Made by a program: the position numbers and the translations under genes | The notes under the pieces: generated by a model | What the model was told of the DNA's origin: nothing | What the model saw: the letters and a program-made list of their open reading frames with translations, nothing else | The model's database searches: none | Assembly (NCBI RefSeq): GCF_037076345.1 | Contig: NZ_AP024702.1 | Location: 1,240,001-1,304,000 of the forward strand | Source: Haloferula helveola | Lineage (GTDB): Bacteria; Verrucomicrobiota; Verrucomicrobiia; Verrucomicrobiales; Akkermansiaceae | Direction of reading: 5' to 3' | DNA: 64,000 bases | In this document: piece by piece, positions 58,804-64,000 of the stretch | Position numbering within the stretch: the stretch's first letter is position 1 | How the letters are laid out: every line of letters starts with the position of its first letter

Positions 58804-61800
58804 TCAGGGCGTGACGCTCACCGAATCGAATTCCGACGCGTTGAGCACCGCCTCATCGCCACTCGCGACCACGAGACCGAGGTAGCAGGTCGACGGCAGG
58901 TTGGCGGTCAGCGAGCCGAGCCGGATCCAGTTGGTTCCGTCGAGGCTCTTGTAGGCCGTCACCATTCCACCGACACGCTGGAGTCGCAGCCACGGATCAC
59001 CACCCGCGCTGTTGCCGCTGCGGGACGTGGCGGTCCGCGCGCCGGGACTCGTCCGGCGGACCCAACGGAAGCCGCCGGAACCCTCGACACCGAGGAAGAC
59101 ATGGCGCGAGTTCCCGCCGAGCGTGTCGCGCACCATGATGCCGACCCTCGCATCCGGGCCGGTATCCTGCAGTGAGCTCACCCGCGCGGTGATCGTGAAG
59201 TCATCCTCGAGCGTCTGCCACACATACTGGAACTTGTCCTGCCGGTCATCGAGGTAGCCCGCTCCCGAAACGCTGAATACTCCCCCGCTGTCGGAGGCCG
59301 ACCCGGCCAGCCCGGGCGAGCCGATGTCGGTGCTTTCCCATGGCAGAGAGAGGGACGTTCCGGTGACCTCGATCTCCAGCGAGGCATCGGTCTCCGCGGC
59401 TTCACCATCGGTCGCGCGAACGACGAAGACATTCGTTCCGGCACTTCCCGGAGGAGGCGTGCCGCCGAGCGCGCCGTCCGGCGCCACCGTCAACCATGCG
59501 GGACCGCTGACCTTGGAGAACGTCACCGTGTCACCGACATCCGGGTCATCGCCGTAGGTCGCCAGCGTCTCGCCCGAGAAAGCGACATCCTCGTCGGCTC
59601 CTGCCAACAGGATCGGATCGGCGGAGAAGACCGGCGGGTCGTTGGTGTTGATCACCGTCACGGCCAAGGTCGCTTCGGCGAACTCACCGGCGAGGTCGGT
59701 GACCCGCACGGTGAAGACATTGCTTCCGACGTCATCATTGAGCGGCGTACCCGACAGGGAGCCGTCGCCCCCGACGGATAGCCACGCCGGACCACCGGTC
59801 TTGCTGAAGGTGAGCGTGTCGCCCGTGTCCGGGTCATCGGCGAAGGATGCGAGACCGCCGGAGTAGGCCGAGTCCTCGGTGGCATCCGCGCCATTGATCG
59901 GGTCGGCGGTGAAGGTCGGCGGGTCGTTCACGTTGCTGACCTCGATGGTGAGCGTGGCGGTGTCGGTCAGACCTCCGCCGTCGGTCACCTGAACGGTGAA
60001 AGCATTCGACCCGACATCACCGCTCCCAGGAGTGCCGGACAGACTGCCGTTCGGTGCCACCGTGAGCCATCCCGGGCCCCCGGTTTTTGCGAAAGTCTGG
60101 GTGTCTCCTGCGTCGGGATCCGTGGCCGTTCCCGCGAGAGTGCCGCTGTACGGAGCGTCCTGCGTCGCGGCAGCCCCGACGATCGGGTCAGCGGTGAAGA
60201 CCGGCGGGTCGTTGACGTTGGTGACGAAGATCTCAAGCGTCGCCGTGTCCTGGAGGCCGAGGGCATCTTCGACCTGCACCACGAACACGTTGTTGCCCAC
60301 GTCTCCGCCGTGCGGTGTTCCCGTGAGTGTGCCATTTCCAGCCACCGAAAGCCACGGCGGCCCGGAGACCTTCGAGTAGGTAAGCACATCGCCGGCGTCC
60401 GGATCGGATGCGCTGCCGTCCAAGGTGCCGGAATACGGTGAGTTCTGAGTGCCGCCGGTGCCGGTGATCGGATCGGTCGCGAAGGCGGGCGGGTCGTTGA
60501 CGTTCGCCACCGTGATCTCAAGCGTCGCGGTGTCGGTCTCGCCGAGGGGATCGCTGACCTCGACCGAAAAGGCATTGAGGCCGACGTCCGCATTCGACGG
60601 TGTTCCGGACAGGCTTCCGTCCGGATCGACGGTCAGCCAGCCCGGACCGGAAAGCTTCTGGTAGGTCAGGACGTCCCCCGGATTCGGGTCGGTCGCCGTG
60701 CCATCGAGCGTGCCGGCATATGGCGAGTCTTCGGTGGCACCCGCGCCGACCACGGGATCGGAGTCGAAAGTCGGAGGCAGGTTGCCGGCAACCACGGAAA
60801 GTTGCAGTCCGGGAGTCCCTACCGGATCCTCGGTCACCTGCCACAGCCGACCCGAGGGAAGCGTCGGCAGATCGATCGTGCCGAACGAACCGACGCGTGC
60901 GCCGGCCACGAGGACATCGAAGCTGTCGCCGACGTCGGGCACGAATCCATCCACCAGCAGCACATCGAGCACGCCCGCCAGAGTGGCGGTCCCGGTGACG
61001 GCTAGCTGGTCGTATCCGCTTCCAGCCGTCGTTCCTCCGAGTTCGACGATCGTCACGGCCGCCGGGTCCTGGTTCAGGGTACCGATACTGAACACCGCGG
61101 TGCCTTCCACACCGGGCTCGAGCCCGCCTTCGAGAGTCACGATTCCGGGGACCGATCCCGTTCCTTCGAGAGTCGCGCCGCCTTCGACCAGCACATCATC
61201 GGCCGCGTCGAGCGAGCCGGTGACCGCCAACCGGCCGATCATGATGTCGATGTCGCCGGTGTGGGTGTTCACACCGGAAAGGGTCATGCGGCCGTCGCCA
61301 TCCTTGGTGATCTTGCCGGAGTTTGTCAGGGCGCCGGTGACCAGCAGGTCGCTGAATGCGGCCCCGTCCTCGACGAGATAGGTGGTCGCGCCGACGTGGC
61401 TGAAGCTCGCCGCGATGACCGACGACTCGTCCGAGGCGCGCACGGTCACGGTCGAACCACCCGAACGCGAGCGGATGTCGCCACCTCCGCCGACCGTGTT
61501 GTCGATCAATCCGCCGGTCAGTTCGGCGTTCCTGAAGTAAGTCTCGGCCGCGAGCAGGAAGGAACCCCCGTCGAGAACGAAGTCCCGCGCCGCTCCGTTC
61601 GAGCTTCCGAACGAGTGCGAGTTGACGTTCACCACGGTCGCGCCGTCGGCTACGGTGATTGTCGTGTTTCCGCCGACGTACCCCTGATACCATCCGCCAC
61701 CGCTCAGGCGCAGCGTTCCCTCCGCCACGACCACGCTTCCGGAAAACGGGCTGGTGCCGTTCAGCGTGAGTTCGCCGGGACCGGACTTGGTAAGCACGTT

Positions 61801-64000
61801 CGATCCACCCAGCTGCCCGCTGACCGTCAGGCTGCCGCCGTTTCCGACCGCCCAGGCCTGGTCGCCGCCCAGTGTCAGCGGCGCCGAAACCGTCAGGTCC
61901 TCGACCGCCGCCAGCATTTCGATGCCATCGGCAAGCGTCAGCGTTCCACCGGCAATCGAAACCGCACCGATCGGGTCGATCAGCACGATCCTTTCGACGC
62001 TGGAGCCGGCACCGGTATCGGTCGCGAGATTGGAAACCGAGTTGGTATCGAAAAGCACCGCGTCACCAACGCCGGGAGAAGCACCACCGATCCAGTTCGA
62101 TCCCGCCGCCCAGGTCGCGTCGGTCAGACCTTCCCAGGTCTTGAGACTGCTGCCGGACTCGGGGACCAGCGTGATCGTAACCTCAGCCGGGGTCGATGTG
62201 TTGACGCCATCGCTCACTTCGAAGGTCAAAACGTCGGTGCCCGATGCGCCACCATTGGGGGTGTAGGTGAGATTGGGAGCGGTTCCGCTCAAAACGCCCT
62301 TCGACGGGCTGTCGACGACCGTGAAGGTCAGTACCCCGGGTTCGAAGTCGCTTCCGGTCAGCGTGATCGGTGTCGCGGCTCCGCCGAAAATGGTCAGGCT
62401 CTGAGGATCGGCGACCGGCACGTAGTTCGCCGGCGGAACCGCGGTGTCACTGACCGTGCCGCCGACCTGGTATTCAAGCACCGCGCCCGGCAAGGGAGCA
62501 GCGCCACCCGTCGGGGCGGCCCACACTCCCGGCGACTGCCAGTTCCAGGTGAAGCTGCAGTGGTCGCCGCCACCGCCTTCCTTGTGGAGAACCTCGACGT
62601 AGTAGCGTTGGCCGCCAACAAGGGTGATCGGAGCGGAAGCGGGTGCTCCCGACCAAGCGCGATACCCACGATAGCTCGGCTCCGACGCGATCAGCACCCG
62701 GTTCGCCCGTGTGGCGTCGGTCGAGAGCCAGAGTTCCGAAGCATCGTCGGTCGCGAGGTAGAATGTGTAGTCGCCATTCTCCGGCGGTGTGATCCAGCCG
62801 GCGATCCGTTGCCCGTAGTTGTCGGCGTAGTTCTGCGGAGCCTCACCGCCGGCAATGAACTCACCCACGTCCGGGAAGTTCGGATAGGAAGCGGCACCGG
62901 TCAGGGAAGCGACCGAGGCCCCGGAAATGCCCGTGTAGACGTCGCGCCAAAGCCCACCCCAACCGAAGCTGCCGACCCCATCGACGCTCAGCGTCGCCAC
63001 GTCGCTGGTGGTCGTCCCGTAGGCATTGGAGATCACGCAGTCGTAGTCTCCCGCGGAAGCCGCGGCCACGTTTGGAATGCTCAGCAACGGCGAGGTGCTG
63101 GCGGAGCCGATCGGCGATCCGTCGAGACGCCATTGGTAGACGAGTGGCGTGGTGCCTTGGGCATCGACGGTGAAACTCACGGACTCGCCTTGGGAAGCGG
63201 TGCGCGACGATGGCTCCGTCACCACGTAAGGTGCGATGCCCGCGGGAGGCGCCACCGTATCGACCAGCAAATCGATCGGCTCGGTCAGCGTGTAGCCCGC
63301 GGTCGTCACTTCCAGCTGCACCCGGTAGGTGCCGTCCGAGGGAACCGTGACATCGGTCGTCGCGGCGGCAGGGCTGCCGAAGGTGGCCGTTCCGGGTCCG
63401 GAAACATGCGTCCAACTCGCGGTGTAGCTTGCCGGGGCGAGCACGTTGCCGTCGATGTCGGTGATGTCGACCTCGAGCGATTTCGTCAGCGAGTCCACCC
63501 GTGCCTGACGCGCCTCGAGCGCCGGCCAGGAGTTCACCGGAGCCTTCATGTGGAACACGAGCTGGTCGGGATCGGGAACCGGGAAACCGGGCAGGTTGCC
63601 CGACCGGATCGCGGTCGCGATCGCCCCGTTCACCAGCGCGACGTTGCCCTTGTTCAGATAGCTGTCGCCACCGTTGTTCTGGCGACCGGGGAAGTAGGCG
63701 ACCGAACCGCTCGGGCCGCGCGACAGCACGGTGTAAAAGCGCGAGTTCTCCTGATAGTGGCGGCGGCCGCGGTCACCGACCCACGGCATCGCCATTTGCG
63801 ACAGCGCGACACCGCCAAGGGTGTAGGCGTGCGCGTGCTGCTGCCGGAACCAACGCCGCACGAGATAGTCCTCCTGGCGCGCCGCCTTGTCGTTGTCGTC
63901 CGCCGTTCCGGCCAGGCCGTAGAGATTCCATCCGGCGAAGGCTCCGCCGGTGCGGCCGGAACTGTCGCCACCGCCCTGCTGGCCGACGTAGCCGACATTG
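58804..64000 (-). CDS. Giant secreted protein, 5'-truncated: DUF6288-like, Ig, PA14, autotransporter-type beta strands, cadherin-like repeats
   Basis: The frame is open to the window edge (NVGYVGQQGGGDSSGRTGGA precedes the first start codon), so the N-terminus is missing. In order: the end of a helical DUF6288-like region (WFRQQHAHAYTLGGVALSQM, to about 63590), an Ig domain (about 63230-62990), a PA14-type domain (about 62960-62480, NGDYTFYLATDDASELW), a cadherin-like domain, an autotransporter-type beta-strand region (about 62150-61140), five tandem 94-97-residue cadherin-like (He_PIG) repeats (about 60790-59370, each with NDPPxF...GTPxxxDVG), and a C-terminal lectin-like sandwich (about 59340-58810). 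It is likely an exported surface or carbohydrate-binding protein. Confidence 0.87.
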   Translation of the reverse strand, partial: NVGYVGQQGGGDSSGRTGGAFAGWNLYGLAGTADDNDKAARQEDYLVRRWFRQQHAHAYTLGGVALSQMAMPWVGDRGRRHYQENSRFYTVLSRGPSGSVAYFPGRQNNGGDSYLNKGNVALVNGAIATAIRSGNLPGFPVPDPDQLVFHMKAPVNSWPALEARQARVDSLTKSLEVDITDIDGNVLAPASYTASWTHVSGPGTATFGSPAAATTDVTVPSDGTYRVQLEVTTAGYTLTEPIDLLVDTVAPPAGIAPYVVTEPSSRTASQGESVSFTVDAQGTTPLVYQWRLDGSPIGSASTSPLLSIPNVAAASAGDYDCVISNAYGTTTSDVATLSVDGVGSFGWGGLWRDVYTGISGASVASLTGAASYPNFPDVGEFIAGGEAPQNYADNYGQRIAGWITPPENGDYTFYLATDDASELWLSTDATRANRVLIASEPSYRGYRAWSGAPASAPITLVGGQRYYVEVLHKEGGGGDHCSFTWNWQSPGVWAAPTGGAAPLPGAVLEYQVGGTVSDTAVPPANYVPVADPQSLTIFGGAATPITLTGSDFEPGVLTFTVVDSPSKGVLSGTAPNLTYTPNGGASGTDVLTFEVSDGVNTSTPAEVTITLVPESGSSLKTWEGLTDATWAAGSNWIGGASPGVGDAVLFDTNSVSNLATDTGAGSSVERIVLIDPIGAVSIAGGTLTLADGIEMLAAVEDLTVSAPLTLGGDQAWAVGNGGSLTVSGQLGGSNVLTKSGPGELTLNGTSPFSGSVVVAEGTLRLSGGGWYQGYVGGNTTITVADGATVVNVNSHSFGSSNGAARDFVLDGGSFLLAAETYFRNAELTGGLIDNTVGGGGDIRSRSGGSTVTVRASDESSVIAASFSHVGATTYLVEDGAAFSDLLVTGALTNSGKITKDGDGRMTLSGVNTHTGDIDIMIGRLAVTGSLDAADDVLVEGGATLEGTGSVPGIVTLEGGLEPGVEGTAVFSIGTLNQDPAAVTIVELGGTTAGSGYDQLAVTGTATLAGVLDVLLVDGFVPDVGDSFDVLVAGARVGSFGTIDLPTLPSGRLWQVTEDPVGTPGLQLSVVAGNLPPTFDSDPVVGAGATEDSPYAGTLDGTATDPNPGDVLTYQKLSGPGWLTVDPDGSLSGTPSNADVGLNAFSVEVSDPLGETDTATLEITVANVNDPPAFATDPITGTGGTQNSPYSGTLDGSASDPDAGDVLTYSKVSGPPWLSVAGNGTLTGTPHGGDVGNNVFVVQVEDALGLQDTATLEIFVTNVNDPPVFTADPIVGAAATQDAPYSGTLAGTATDPDAGDTQTFAKTGGPGWLTVAPNGSLSGTPGSGDVGSNAFTVQVTDGGGLTDTATLTIEVSNVNDPPTFTADPINGADATEDSAYSGGLASFADDPDTGDTLTFSKTGGPAWLSVGGDGSLSGTPLNDDVGSNVFTVRVTDLAGEFAEATLAVTVINTNDPPVFSADPILLAGADEDVAFSGETLATYGDDPDVGDTVTFSKVSGPAWLTVAPDGALGGTPPPGSAGTNVFVVRATDGEAAETDASLEIEVTGTSLSLPWESTDIGSPGLAGSASDSGGVFSVSGAGYLDDRQDKFQYVWQTLEDDFTITARVSSLQDTGPDARVGIMVRDTLGGNSRHVFLGVEGSGGFRWVRRTSPGARTATSRSGNSAGGDPWLRLQRVGGMVTAYKSLDGTNWIRLGSLTANLPSTCYLGLVVASGDEAVLNASEFDSVSVTP

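Noticed and set aside
1-64000. tRNA, rRNA and riboswitch search by eye
   Set aside because: No cloverleaf with CCA end, no rRNA core sequence and no known riboswitch core was recognised; small RNAs could be missed without a covariance search.

Overview
The window looks like a GC-rich chromosomal piece of a Verrucomicrobiota bacterium of the Luteolibacter/Haloferula kind. This is inferred from five secreted S1 sulfatases, a sialate O-acetylesterase-type esterase, DUF6288-like secreted proteins, very large secreted multi-domain proteins and a recurrent C-terminal 'W...RFYRV' tail. No rRNA, tRNA or CRISPR array was seen.

Layout. 1-1145: 3' part of GTP-dependent PEP carboxykinase. 1236-7205: a 1989-residue secreted repeat protein on the minus strand. 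7302-8491: an SGNH-type esterase and a small membrane protein. 8606-11272: an NRPS-like enzyme with the unusual order carrier-thioesterase-adenylation. 11366-19513: sulfatases, a methyltransferase flanked by palindromic repeats and a secreted discoidin/PDZ/DUF6288-like protein. 19940-20557: upp. 20713-30800: a 2974-residue propeller/Ig/PQQ protein whose stop overlaps the start of an outer-membrane barrel gene. 30862-36765: adenylate cyclase, BON-MscS channel, DUF1206 protein, LpxH-like phosphoesterase and CDP-alcohol phosphatidyltransferase. 36775-39873: two sulfatases. 54354-64000: MgtE, a miniature kinase, a sulfatase, the esterase and a giant PATR/cadherin-repeat protein that runs off the end.

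The most striking region is about 41181-48847: an integron gene-cassette array without an integrase in view (a CALIN). Seven consecutive cassettes (41182-47083) can be delimited exactly, because the R'' box (xxxxAAC) of each attC is the reverse complement of the R' box (GTTxxxx) at the start of the same cassette. Most carry one small plus-strand gene: secreted or membrane proteins, zinc ribbons, a signal-peptidase-like lipoprotein that lacks the catalytic lysine, and further on a toxin-antitoxin pair. The attC of the sixth gene-bearing cassette (attC6) is split by a 2015-bp group II intron (44954-46968, minus strand). Its ends (5' GTGTG, 3' AT), domain V/VI and target mark it as a group IIC-attC intron; removing it restores a perfect attC. 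Its reverse transcriptase is broken by two palindromic insertions of about 88 bp each.

Beyond the array (49000-54300) lie small secreted/membrane proteins, a SIMPL protein, an FRG-domain protein and a leucine-rich-repeat protein. They resemble further accessory cargo, but no clear attC sites were seen there. At least four families of palindromic intergenic repeats are scattered through the window.
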